A stretch of DNA of 64,000 nucleotides, from contig NZ_JAFN01000001.1 of the NCBI RefSeq assembly GCF_000526155.1, positions 1,058,501-1,122,500 on the forward strand, in the 5' to 3' direction. Positions within the stretch are counted from its first letter, which is position 1. Every line of letters starts with the position of its first letter. A program made the translations under genes and the position numbers. Source of the stretch: Deferrisoma camini S3R1 (lineage in GTDB: Bacteria; Desulfobacterota; Deferrisomatia; Deferrisomatales; Deferrisomataceae). Below, piece by piece: positions 17,894 through 25,799 of the stretch. The notes below the pieces were generated by a model. The model searched no databases. It was not told the origin of the DNA and was given only the letters and a program-made list of their open reading frames with translations.

Positions 17894-18630
17894 CACCACA
17901 TCCCCAGCCCGAGACAAGCGGTCCCGAGGACCACGGCCGCCCACTCCGGCCGCAGCCCCCGGCGAACCCCCTCGGCAAGAACCATGGACACCGACACCGC
18001 CGCGGCGATCCACAACCACCGCGCCGCCCCTTGCGCCCCCAGGGCCCGCCCCACGGCCGCGGCCAGGACCAAGCCGGTCAGGGCGGCCGTGGCGTCCTTG
18101 AGCCGCTGGGCCTTGCCCAGGAACCCGGCCTGGGCCAGGGCCTCGGCCACGGCCGGGCCCAGCCGGTACCCCCGCACCAGCCACACGGCCCGCGTGACCA
18201 GCCCCAGGGTTGCGAACGCAACCAGGAACGCCCAGGGCGCCCACCCCGCCCCGATCCAGGCCAGCGCCGCGGCCGCGGCCACCAGGGCCGGTTTCGCCCC
18301 GGCCCAGAAGAAGCTGTCACCCAGGGCCCCGCAGGGGCCCATCAGGGCGTTCTTGAACCGCCGAATGTCCTCGGCGGGAACCCCTTCCTCCTCCATCCGC
18401 ACCACGGCGCCGACCACGGCCGATGCCAGGAACGGGTGGGTGTTGAAGAACTCCAGGTGCCGCTCGAGGGCCCGGCGCAAGGGGACGCCGGTGCCGTGGA
18501 TCCGCCGCAGGGCCGGTTCCAACACGAAGGCGAACCCCACGGACTGCATGGCGTCGAAACTCCACGCGGCCTGCAGGGCCAGGGAGCGCACGTAGCATCG
18601 GGCCAGGGCGCCCCGGCCTACCCCCGCCAC
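17890..18630 (-). CDS. PTS mannose/sorbose-family EIID membrane component
   Basis: A 246-residue EIID protein, shorter than the typical 270-285. The family segment AWSFDAMQSVGFAFVLEP, FFNTHPFLASAVVGAVVRMEE and FKNALMGPCGALGDSFFWAG are conserved. Several membrane helices follow in the C-terminal half. With EIIC it would form the sugar-translocating channel. The start is a GTG at 18630, overlapping the end of EIIC by 13 bases. An intact transport role is uncertain because PTS proteins of this type in related bacteria are often thought to be regulatory. Confidence 0.88.
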   Translation of the reverse strand: MAGVGRGALARCYVRSLALQAAWSFDAMQSVGFAFVLEPALRRIHGTGVPLRRALERHLEFFNTHPFLASAVVGAVVRMEEEGVPAEDIRRFKNALMGPCGALGDSFFWAGAKPALVAAAAALAWIGAGWAPWAFLVAFATLGLVTRAVWLVRGYRLGPAVAEALAQAGFLGKAQRLKDATAALTGLVLAAAVGRALGAQGAARWLWIAAAVSVSMVLAEGVRRGLRPEWAAVVLGTACLGLGMWW

Positions 18631-19304
18631 GGCCAGGCCCCTTTCCCCGCCCCCGCCCCGACCAGCGCCCCCGCCAGGAACCACCCCTTGGCCCTGCGGG
18701 TGGCCAGCCGCCCCAGGCACACCGACGCGGCCAGCACCACCAACGTCATGCCCAGGAGCCCCAGCCCGCGGAACGTCGGCTCCGGCACCCGGGGGCCCAG
18801 CCACAGCCCGGCCCCCACGAGGGCCAGCCCCGAAGCGGTGCCCGCGGCCCAGAACCTGGCTCCCCCCACGAGCACCAGCCTGCCCAGGCCGGGCTCCTTG
18901 CCGGCCGCCAGGGCCTCCCGAGCCCGCGCCGCCAGGTCGCGGTTCCAGCGCCGCACCGCCACGTCCACCCGGCCGCCCACGTGGCCGGCCGCCAGACCGG
19001 CCATCCCGCCGGCCCCCAGCCGGGCCCACAGGTCCGCGGCGTCGGGCATCGAGGCGGCCACCACCGCGGCCGCCAGGCCGGCCCCGGCCTCGTCCGGCGG
19101 CACGGCCGCGCCCACCGGCAACTCGTACAGCCAGAAGAACTCCAGCAGGGCGCCCACCAGCAGGCCCGCCTCGGGTCTTCCCAGGATCCACCCGGCCACC
19201 GCCCCCGTGACCAGGGGGCGCGACACCATGGACTGGACCGCGGCCGTGCGGTCCAGGAACGCCACCCCCCCCACCAGGGCCAGGAGCAGCCAGTCCTGGA
19301 TCAC
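18618..19304 (-). CDS. PTS mannose/sorbose-family EIIC membrane component
   Basis: A 228-residue, highly hydrophobic protein, shorter than typical EIIC (about 260). ALVGGVAFLDRTAAVQSMVSR and GWILGRPEAGLLVGALLEFF match the family N-terminus. Further helices carry GAGLAAAVVAASMPDAADL and GLGLLGMTLVVLAASV. The GTG at 19304 overlaps the EIIB stop by 4 bases. It forms the membrane part of the PTS with EIID. Confidence 0.85.
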   Translation of the reverse strand: MIQDWLLLALVGGVAFLDRTAAVQSMVSRPLVTGAVAGWILGRPEAGLLVGALLEFFWLYELPVGAAVPPDEAGAGLAAAVVAASMPDAADLWARLGAGGMAGLAAGHVGGRVDVAVRRWNRDLAARAREALAAGKEPGLGRLVLVGGARFWAAGTASGLALVGAGLWLGPRVPEPTFRGLGLLGMTLVVLAASVCLGRLATRRAKGWFLAGALVGAGAGKGAWPWRG

Positions 19305-19789
19305 CGGCCGCAGCCTCCCGGGCCGAGGAACGCGTCCGGGTCGGGGCTCGCATCCGTGGGCAGCGCCCGCACCTCGAGCCGCACCCCACGGGCCCGCAGG
19401 TCCCGCAGCTCTTCCTCGTCCTCGGTGGTCAGGTACACCGTCCGGCTGACCCGGTGCCCGCCCTGCCGGGGGTGGACGTTGCCCAGGTTCAGCCGCTCGA
19501 ACCGAAGCCCCGCTCGGAACGCCTTCCAGGCGGCGTCCACGTCCGGAAACAGCAGAAGGATCCGGTGGGCCCCCTCCCGCTCCACCAGAGTCGGTGCCTC
19601 CTCCGGAGCCACCACCTCCACCTTCACCTGGGGGGTGCTCAGCGCCTGGAACAGGCTTCGTCGAAACGGGTCCCGGCTCTCCTCACCGCCCACCACCACG
19701 ATCAGGTCGGCTTCCAGGTACGGCACCCAGGCCTCGAGCACCTGGCCGTGCACCAGGCGGTTGTCCACCCGGGCGAGCAGCACGCTCAT
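19301..19789 (-). CDS. PTS mannose/sorbose-family EIIB component
   Basis: A 162-residue cytoplasmic phosphotransfer protein. ARVDNRLVHGQVLEAWVPYL carries the active His (RLVHGQV). LIVVVGGEESRDP and RILLLFPDVDAAWKAFRAGL follow, then NLGNVHPRQG, the conserved strand-loop near the active site. The start at 19789 was chosen over an upstream frame extension because it begins at the family N-terminus and overlaps the EIIA stop (ATGA). Confidence 0.92.
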   Translation of the reverse strand: MSVLLARVDNRLVHGQVLEAWVPYLEADLIVVVGGEESRDPFRRSLFQALSTPQVKVEVVAPEEAPTLVEREGAHRILLLFPDVDAAWKAFRAGLRFERLNLGNVHPRQGGHRVSRTVYLTTEDEEELRDLRARGVRLEVRALPTDASPDPDAFLGPGGCGR

Positions 19790-20205
19790 CGCGCCCCCTC
19801 TCCGGGGCGCGCGTTCCACAGCTCGCTGGCCAGCACAAAGCTGCGCAGGCCGTATTCGCGAAGCTGCCGGGCCAGGCCGGCCACGTCGGTGTCGGCCCGG
19901 GCCGAGTGGGCCTTCAGGAGCACCGGCAGGTTGACGCCGGTGAGCACCTCGACCCGGCCGGGCTCCAGGAACGGAAGGCTCAGGTTGGTGGGAGTTCCGC
20001 CGAACATGTCCGTGAGCACCAGAACGCCCTCGCCCGTGTCCGCCCGGCGCACGACCTTCTCGAGCCGCCGCCGGGCGGCGTCGGCCGGGTCCTGGTAGCT
20101 CAACGCCACCGGATACACCCCGGGCAGCGGGCCGGCGATTCCCTCCGCCGCCCTCACCAGGGCCTCGGCCAGATCCTGATGGGCCACCACCACGATCCCG
20201 ATCAT
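19786..20205 (-). CDS. PTS mannose-family EIIA component
   Basis: A 139-residue EIIA that takes phosphate from HPr on His near residue 9 (IVVVAHQDLAEAL). VLVLTDMFGGTPTNLSL is the conserved Asp-containing loop, and LTGVNLPVLLKAHS lies at the dimer interface. It heads the EIIA-EIIB-EIIC-EIID-HPr-EI operon, in which all junctions overlap. The gap upstream to rapZ is a composite repeat element, so promoter placement is uncertain. Confidence 0.93.
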   Translation of the reverse strand: MIGIVVVAHQDLAEALVRAAEGIAGPLPGVYPVALSYQDPADAARRRLEKVVRRADTGEGVLVLTDMFGGTPTNLSLPFLEPGRVEVLTGVNLPVLLKAHSARADTDVAGLARQLREYGLRSFVLASELWNARPGEGAR

Positions 20206-20215
20206 CTTCTCTGTG

Positions 20216-20426
20216 TCATCGGTCGTTGGTCGTTAGTCGTTGGTCGTCGGTTTGGGGCCTTCGGCCCGCTAGGCAGCTGGGCGGCCGGGCGGCTCCGGAG
20301 CCACCGCCAAAGCTCGGGCGGCATGGGGCCTGCTGGAGCGCCGGACGCGGCCCCTATCCGGGACTCACCATGTGAGCGAAGGGCTCTCGGTTTCCAGTCT
20401 CTAGTCTCTAGTCTCTAGTTTCTAGA
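20216..20426. repeat. Composite intergenic element (EIIA-rapZ gap)
   Basis: Module order: GGTCGTTGGTCGTTAGTCG words (20219-20245); TTCG hairpin GGGCCTTCGGCCC (20258-20270); GGCAGCTGGGCGGCCGGGCGG; CCAAAGCTCGGGCGGCATGGGGCC then TGCTGGAGCGCC (20309-20342); and TCTAGTC/TCTAGTT words (20396-20425). The layout is the same as at 15630-15810. Confidence 0.8.
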
Positions 20427-20432
20427 AGCTCC

Positions 20433-21296
20433 TCAACGCTCCACGTCCCGGTGGAGGACCCGCACGGCCCGGCCCTCTGCCCGGAGCCGCCGGCCGATCT
20501 CCTCCACCAGGCTCACCGATCGGTGCTTGCCCCCCGTGCACCCGATGGCCACGGTCAGCGAGGTCTTCCCCTCCTGCTCGTACAGGGGCACCAGGTACCC
20601 CAGCAGGTCCAGGAACCGCCGGAGGAACTCCTGGGCCTGCTCCGAGGAGAGCACGTGATCCTGCACGGCCGCCTCCCGGCCCGTGCGGCCCTTCAGGGCC
20701 GGCACGAAGTAGGGGTTCGGCAGGAACCGCACGTCCAGCAGGATGTCCGCCTCGTGGGGGATGCCGTACCGGTACCCGAAGCTCAGGAGGTTCACCTGGA
20801 GGGTGCGGTCCTCCGGGCCGGCCCGGAAGTAGCTCCACACCGCCCGCTTCAGGTCGTGCACGTTCATGCCCGAGGTGTCGATCACCCGGTCGGCCGCGCC
20901 CTTGATCTCCTCGAACAGGTGGCGCTCCTGCGCGATGCCCTCGGCCAGCGACCCGTCCCGGGCCAGGGGGTGGCGCCGCCGGGTCTCGCTGAACCGGCGC
21001 ACCAACACCTCGTCGGTCGCCTCCAGGTAGAGCACCTCGGTGCGGATCCCCAGACGCTCGGCCTCCTGGAACGCCTGGCGGTAGTCCTCCAGGAAGTGGG
21101 GCTCCCGCAGGTCCATGCCGACGGCCACCTTGTGGATCTCGCCCCCGGCCAGGACGCTGAGCTCCAGGAACCGCACCAAAAGCCGCGCAGGCAGGTTGTC
21201 CACGCAGAAAAAGCCCAGGTCCTCCAGGGCCCGGAGGGCCGAGGACTTGCCGGAACCCGACAGCCCCGTGACCACGACCAGGCGCACCCGGTTCAC
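20433..21296 (-). CDS. rapZ: RNase adapter / nucleotide-binding protein RapZ
   Basis: In E. coli RapZ guides RNase E to the sRNA GlmZ and so controls GlmS and amino-sugar supply; in other bacteria the role is less clear. The 287 residues have a Walker A VTGLSGSGKSSALRALEDLG, FCVDNLPA, IDTSGMNVHDLK, SFGYRYGIPHEAD, DVRFLPNPYF and the C-terminal IGCTGGKHRSV. The start is a GTG at 21296, overlapping the hprK stop. The order ptsN-hprK-rapZ next to PTS genes supports a signalling link with the PTS. Confidence 0.94.
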   Translation of the reverse strand: MNRVRLVVVTGLSGSGKSSALRALEDLGFFCVDNLPARLLVRFLELSVLAGGEIHKVAVGMDLREPHFLEDYRQAFQEAERLGIRTEVLYLEATDEVLVRRFSETRRRHPLARDGSLAEGIAQERHLFEEIKGAADRVIDTSGMNVHDLKRAVWSYFRAGPEDRTLQVNLLSFGYRYGIPHEADILLDVRFLPNPYFVPALKGRTGREAAVQDHVLSSEQAQEFLRRFLDLLGYLVPLYEQEGKTSLTVAIGCTGGKHRSVSLVEEIGRRLRAEGRAVRVLHRDVER

Positions 21297-22258
21297 GGCT
21301 CCTCCCGAAGGGCCGCGTCCAGGCGCTCGGCCAGCCGAATGGCGGAATGCTGCCCCATGCGCCGGAGCAGATGATTCCGGGCGGCCACCTCCACCACCGA
21401 GGCGATGCTCCGGCCCGGCGCCACCGGGATCCGCAGGTACGGCACGTCCACTCCCAGGATCGGCTGGGTCCGCTCCTCCAGCCCGAGCCGCTCGTAGACC
21501 TCGCCTTCGCGCCACGGCACGAGCTCGACCACCAGCTCCACATCCTTCTCGTCGCGCACCGAGGTGATGCCGAACAGCTCGCGGATGTCCAGGATGCCGA
21601 TGCCCCGGATCTCGATGTGGTACCGGATCAGATCGAGCCCGGTGCCGACCAGCCGGAAGGGGGCGTACCTGCGGATCTCCACCACGTCGTCCGCCACCAG
21701 CCGGTGACCTCGCCGCACCAGGTCCAGGGCGCACTCGCTCTTGCCGATGCCGCTCTCGCCCTTGAGCAGGATCCCCACCTCCATGACGTCGATCAGGACG
21801 CCGTGGATCCGGACGCGGGGCGCCAGCCGGTCGGCCAGGAACCGGTCGATCCGGTCGATGAACACCGAGCTGCGCAGGCCGGTGCGGAGCAAGGGGGTGC
21901 GGGTCCGGTCGGCGTGGCCGGCCACGTACTCCGGCGGCTCCAGGCCCTTGGTGACCACGAAGCACGCCGCCCCGGCCTCGAACACCTGGGCCACGTTGGC
22001 CCGGGCCGTGGCCGGGTCGAGGGTGGCCAGGTACGCCAGTTCGGTCTCCCCGAGGATCTGCACGCGGTGGGACCGGATCTGCGCCACGTAGCCGGCAAGC
22101 GCAAGGCCCGGTTTTTGGATCCGGGGCACGCGGATCTCCCGCTCCACGCCCCCGGCCCCGGCCAGAAGCTCCAGGTCGAGCCGGTAGCCCGCGGCGTCGG
22201 CCAGAAGGTCGGACACCGTGAGGGAGGGCTGGATCCCCTCAGTACTTCTCGTCCTCAC
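21293..22258 (-). CDS. hprK: HPr kinase/phosphorylase
   Basis: Phosphorylates and dephosphorylates HPr on the regulatory Ser. The N-terminal domain (residues 1-135) contains LTVSDLLADA. The catalytic domain has the His of IHGVLIDV, the P-loop GESGIGKSECALDL, RLVADD, and the family signature HIEIRGIGILDIRELFG. The GTG at 22258 overlaps ptsN by 20 bases and has no clear ribosome-binding site. A later GTG (TVSDLL) would be an alternative. HPr here has the target Ser, so the pair is consistent. Confidence 0.93.
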   Translation of the reverse strand: MRTRSTEGIQPSLTVSDLLADAAGYRLDLELLAGAGGVEREIRVPRIQKPGLALAGYVAQIRSHRVQILGETELAYLATLDPATARANVAQVFEAGAACFVVTKGLEPPEYVAGHADRTRTPLLRTGLRSSVFIDRIDRFLADRLAPRVRIHGVLIDVMEVGILLKGESGIGKSECALDLVRRGHRLVADDVVEIRRYAPFRLVGTGLDLIRYHIEIRGIGILDIRELFGITSVRDEKDVELVVELVPWREGEVYERLGLEERTQPILGVDVPYLRIPVAPGRSIASVVEVAARNHLLRRMGQHSAIRLAERLDAALREEP

Positions 22259-22700
22259 GGGCGATGATCTCGTAGAGCTCCTCCTGGGAATCCGCCTGGA
22301 GGAGCTCTTCGCGGAAGGACCGGTCCTTGAGGAGCCGGGAGATGCGGGCGAGGGCCTTCAGGTGGGTGCTGGCCGAGTTCTCCGGGGCCATCAGCAGGAA
22401 GAACAGGTGGACCGGGGCTCCGTCCATGCTGTCGAACTCAACCCCCTCGGGGCTGCGGCCGAACACCGCCACCAGCTCGTCCAGGTCCCGCAGCTTGCCG
22501 TGGGGGATGGCGATGCCCTCGCCGATCCCGGTGCTGCCCAGCCTCTCCCGGTCCAGCAGCACCTGGACGGCCTGGCGCCCGTCGCGCACCTTGTGCTCCG
22601 CCACCAGCACCTCCACCAGCTCGGCCAGCACGCCTTCCTTGTCCCGCGCCTTCAGGTGGGGGAGGATGCGCTCCCTGGGCAGAAACTCGAGCAAATTCAT
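22239..22700 (-). CDS. ptsN: PTS IIA-like nitrogen-regulatory protein PtsN
   Basis: A 153-residue EIIA-Ntr protein of the fructose/mannitol EIIA fold, acting as a phosphorylation-dependent regulator. GSTGIGEGIAIPHGKL contains the active His. VHLFFLLMAPENSASTHLKAL is the conserved region before the C-terminal helices. The gene sits in the classical position downstream of rpoN and hpf. Confidence 0.93.
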   Translation of the reverse strand: MNLLEFLPRERILPHLKARDKEGVLAELVEVLVAEHKVRDGRQAVQVLLDRERLGSTGIGEGIAIPHGKLRDLDELVAVFGRSPEGVEFDSMDGAPVHLFFLLMAPENSASTHLKALARISRLLKDRSFREELLQADSQEELYEIIAREDEKY

Positions 22701-22751
22701 TCGAACCGCCTCCCGACTGGGCCCCCCGTGTCCACCCGTCTCCGGCCCGGA

Positions 22752-23306
22752 TCAGGCCGGCTCGATCAGGCCGTAGTTGCCGTCGTCTCGCCGGTAGAGC
22801 ACCTTGACTTGGCCGTCCTCGTCCGTGAACACGAGGAACGCGCGGTCCGTGAGGTCCATCTCCATGACCGCGTCCTCCACGCTCAGGGGCTGGCTGGTGT
22901 AGTGCTCCGTCTGGATCACCCGCGGGCTGGTCGGCTCCTCCCCCTCCTCTTCCCCTTCGGCCGGCACGAACGCGAGCACCTGCTCCTGGATGGCCCGCGC
23001 CTCCCGGGCCCGGATCGGCTTGTGCCTCTTGAGCTTCTCTTTGTAGCGCTTGAGCTGGCGCTCCAGCTTGTCCACCACGTTGTCCACGGCGCTGTAGAAG
23101 TCGGTGCTCTCCTCCTTGGCGTGGATGCGGGTGCCGTTGGCGTGGAGCGTCACCTCGGCCAGGTGCCGGATCTTCTCGGCCGTGAGGACCACGTGGCCGT
23201 CCACGATGCCGTCGAAGTACTTGTGGAGCCGCTGGACCTTCTCGGTGGCGTACTGCTTCAGCGCGTCGGACGGTTCCGCATGGCGAAACGTGATATTGAG
23301 GTTCAT
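22752..23306 (-). CDS. hpf: Long-form ribosome hibernation promoting factor
   Basis: Binds the 30S subunit and stabilises 100S ribosome dimers in stationary phase. The 184 residues comprise an N-terminal S30AE domain (1-105, starting MNLNITFRHAEPSDALKQYA) and a C-terminal dimerisation domain (about 130-184, with DAVMEMDLTDRAFLVFTDE and GNYGLIEP). An acidic linker (EGEEEGEEPT) joins them. AGGAGGATCC lies before the ATG. The gene is 164 bases downstream of rpoN, so it may have its own promoter. Confidence 0.94.
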   Translation of the reverse strand: MNLNITFRHAEPSDALKQYATEKVQRLHKYFDGIVDGHVVLTAEKIRHLAEVTLHANGTRIHAKEESTDFYSAVDNVVDKLERQLKRYKEKLKRHKPIRAREARAIQEQVLAFVPAEGEEEGEEPTSPRVIQTEHYTSQPLSVEDAVMEMDLTDRAFLVFTDEDGQVKVLYRRDDGNYGLIEPA

Positions 23307-23470
23307 TCGGATCCTCCTACAGGGGTCGCGAAAGGCAAGCGCGGGAGCCTAACAAAGGCCCCCGAAGGTGTCAATTTCGGCCAAGCCCGAGGCCCATACC
23401 AAGTTGCACTCGAAGCGATTGGCACCCTGCCCAGCCGCGGGATGCGTATCCGATGGATGGCGACGGGGTA

Positions 23471-24934
23471 TCAGAAGTACCTCTTTCTCGACGACGACGG
23501 CAGGATGCCCATGCTCTCCCGGTACTTGCTCACCGTCCGGCGGGCGATCTTCAGGCCCCACCGCTGGGCCAGCTGCCGCGCGATCTCCAGGTCGCTCAGG
23601 GGCTTTTGGGGGTCCTCCTTGCTGATCAGCTCGCGGATCCGCGCCTTCACGCTCCGGCTGGCCAGGTCCTCGCCGTCGCGGCTCTGGATGCCGCTCGAGA
23701 AGAAGAACTTCAGCTCGAAGGTGCCCTGGGGGGTGTGCATGTACTTCTGGGTCGTGATCCGGCTCACGGTCGACTCGTGCATGCCGATGTCGTCGGCCAC
23801 GTCCCGCAGGATCAACGGCCGCAGGTAGTTCACCCCCTTGTCCAGGAACTCCCGCTGGAACTTCACGATGGACGAGGCCACCTTGTACAGGGTCTGTTGG
23901 CGCTGGTGGATGCTCTTGATCAGCCACACCGCGGCCTGCATCCGCTCCTGGATATACCCCCGGGCCTCCTGGCTCTCCGGCCGGTCGTCCTTCAGGAGCC
24001 GCTGGTAGTAGCGGGAGATCCGGAGCCGCGGCACCCCCTCGTCGTTGAGGCGCACCACGTACTCGTCTCCCTCCTTCACCACGTACACGTCGGGCACCAC
24101 GTAGTCCACGCCGGTGGAGGCGAAGTTCCGGCCGGGCCGGGGCTCGAGCTGAGAGATCTGCCGGGCCGCGTCCACCACGTCCTCGAACTCGACCCCCAGG
24201 CGGGCGGCCAGCCTCTTGTAGTTCTTGTTCTCGAGCTCCTTCATTCCCTCCTGGACCACCCGCTCCACCAGGGGGTCCAGTTCGAGCTCCCGCACCTGCC
24301 GCAGCAGGCACTCCTCCAGGCTGCGGGAGGCCACCCCCAGGGGATCGAACTCCTGCACCGCCGCCAGCACCCGCTCCACGTGCTCCGGGGTCGTGTCCGC
24401 CACCTCGGCGATCTCCTCCACCGTGGCCCGGAGGTACCCGTCCTCGTCCACGTTGCCGATGATCAGCTCGGCCACGGTGCGATCGTCCCGTTCGATGGGG
24501 CTCAGGCGCAGCTGCCACAAGAGGTGGTCCTGCAGGGTGGTCTCGGGGGTGAGGTAGTTCTCGTAGGACGGCCGGTCTTCGGGGAAGTCGATGGGCGCGT
24601 CGGGGGTTGGGTTGACGTCGTAGTGGGCGATGAACTGTTCCCAGTCGATCTCCGGCTCCGCCGGGGCCGCCTCCTCCGGTTCCGGATCCTCCCCCCCGTC
24701 GGCCGGCTCGGGGGTCGGGGTCTCGGCCTCGGGCTGGGCCGTCTCCTCGGAGGCCCCGTCCTCCCGGACCTCCTCCAGGAGCGGGTTCTCCTCGATCTCC
24801 TCGCGGACCCGCTCCATCAACTCGAGCCGGGAGAGCTGAAGAAGCTTGATCGCCTGCTGGAGCTGGGGGGTCATCACCAGCTCCTGGGTCAGGCGCAACT
24901 GCTGGTTCAGGTTCTGCCGTAACTCGAGGGCCAT
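23471..24934 (-). CDS. rpoN: RNA polymerase sigma-54 factor
   Basis: Directs polymerase to -24/-12 promoters that need an AAA+ activator. The 487 residues show region I (QLRLTQELVMTPQLQQAIKL and IEENPLLEE) and an acidic region II of about 60 residues rich in Glu, Ala and Pro. The core-binding region and the C-terminal helix-turn-helix follow, ending in the RpoN box ARRTVSKYRESM and the tail SSRKRYF. No bacterial enhancer-binding activator is encoded in the window. Confidence 0.95.
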   Translation of the reverse strand: MALELRQNLNQQLRLTQELVMTPQLQQAIKLLQLSRLELMERVREEIEENPLLEEVREDGASEETAQPEAETPTPEPADGGEDPEPEEAAPAEPEIDWEQFIAHYDVNPTPDAPIDFPEDRPSYENYLTPETTLQDHLLWQLRLSPIERDDRTVAELIIGNVDEDGYLRATVEEIAEVADTTPEHVERVLAAVQEFDPLGVASRSLEECLLRQVRELELDPLVERVVQEGMKELENKNYKRLAARLGVEFEDVVDAARQISQLEPRPGRNFASTGVDYVVPDVYVVKEGDEYVVRLNDEGVPRLRISRYYQRLLKDDRPESQEARGYIQERMQAAVWLIKSIHQRQQTLYKVASSIVKFQREFLDKGVNYLRPLILRDVADDIGMHESTVSRITTQKYMHTPQGTFELKFFFSSGIQSRDGEDLASRSVKARIRELISKEDPQKPLSDLEIARQLAQRWGLKIARRTVSKYRESMGILPSSSRKRYF

Positions 24935-25022
24935 ATCACCTTCTTGCGCGGATGGGCTGGGCGGCGAGGCCAGACCGTTTCCGGAGAGAGGACCGTGGAG
25001 ACCGCACCGAGGCGTCGCCCGC

Positions 25023-25799
25023 TCACTCGTTGCCCACCGGCGGTTCCTCCGGGCGTCGGCCCCCGGCCCCCAGCTCGAAGTCCTCCCCCAGATAAACGGA
25101 TCGGGCCCGGGGGTCCCGGGCCACCTCGTCGGGCGTCCCGTGCACCAGGAGCTCTCCGCGGTTCACCACGTACGCCCGGTCGCACACGCCCAGGGTTTCG
25201 CGGACGTTGTGGTCCGTGAGTATGACACCGATGCCCCAGGCTTTCAATTGCAATATCCGGTCCCGGATCTCGGCGATGGCAATGGGATCGATGCCGGCGA
25301 ACGGCTCGTCCAGCAACATGAACGCCGGGTTCGTGGCCAGGGCCCGGGCGATCTCCACCCTGCGGCGCTCGCCCCCCGACAGCAGGTGGGCCTTGCGGTC
25401 CTCCAGGTGCCGGATCGACAGGGCCTCGAGCACCGCCTCGGTGCGCTCCTCGGCCTCGGCCCGGGGCACCCCCCGGGCCTCCAGCACCCCGAACACGTTG
25501 TCGCGCACCGTCAGGCCCCGGAACACGCTGGCCTCCTGGGGCAGGTAGCCGACCCCCAGCCGGGCCCGACGGTACATGGGAAGGGCGGTGATCTCCCGGT
25601 CGTCGAGCCACACCGTGCCCTCGTCGGGCCGCACCAGGCCCACGATCATGTAGAACGTGGTGGTCTTGCCGGCGCCGTTGGGACCCAGCAGCCCCACCAC
25701 CTCGCCCCGCTCCACGGCCAGCTGGATGCCCCGGACCACCTCGTGGCCCCGGTAGCGCTTCACGAGGCCCCGGGCCTCCAGGCGGCGGGGGCCGGTCAA
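25023..25799 (-). CDS. lptB: LPS export ATPase LptB
   Basis: Cytoplasmic ATPase that drives LPS transport from the inner membrane through the Lpt bridge. The 258 residues have Walker A GLLGPNGAGKTTTFYM, Q-loop LPQEASVFRGL, ABC signature LSGGERRRVEIARAL, Walker B FMLLDEPFAGIDP and H-loop LTDHNV. The start is a TTG at 25799, overlapping the lptA stop (TTGA), with GGGAGGAGCG upstream. lptF and lptG are not in the window. Confidence 0.94.
   Translation of the reverse strand: MTGPRRLEARGLVKRYRGHEVVRGIQLAVERGEVVGLLGPNGAGKTTTFYMIVGLVRPDEGTVWLDDREITALPMYRRARLGVGYLPQEASVFRGLTVRDNVFGVLEARGVPRAEAEERTEAVLEALSIRHLEDRKAHLLSGGERRRVEIARALATNPAFMLLDEPFAGIDPIAIAEIRDRILQLKAWGIGVILTDHNVRETLGVCDRAYVVNRGELLVHGTPDEVARDPRARSVYLGEDFELGAGGRRPEEPPVGNE

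Noticed and set aside
23307-23470. Sigma-54 promoter TGGCAC-N5-TTGC upstream of hpf
   Set aside because: TTGGCACCCTGCCC occurs, but on the plus strand, opposite to hpf, and the -12 element does not match the consensus.
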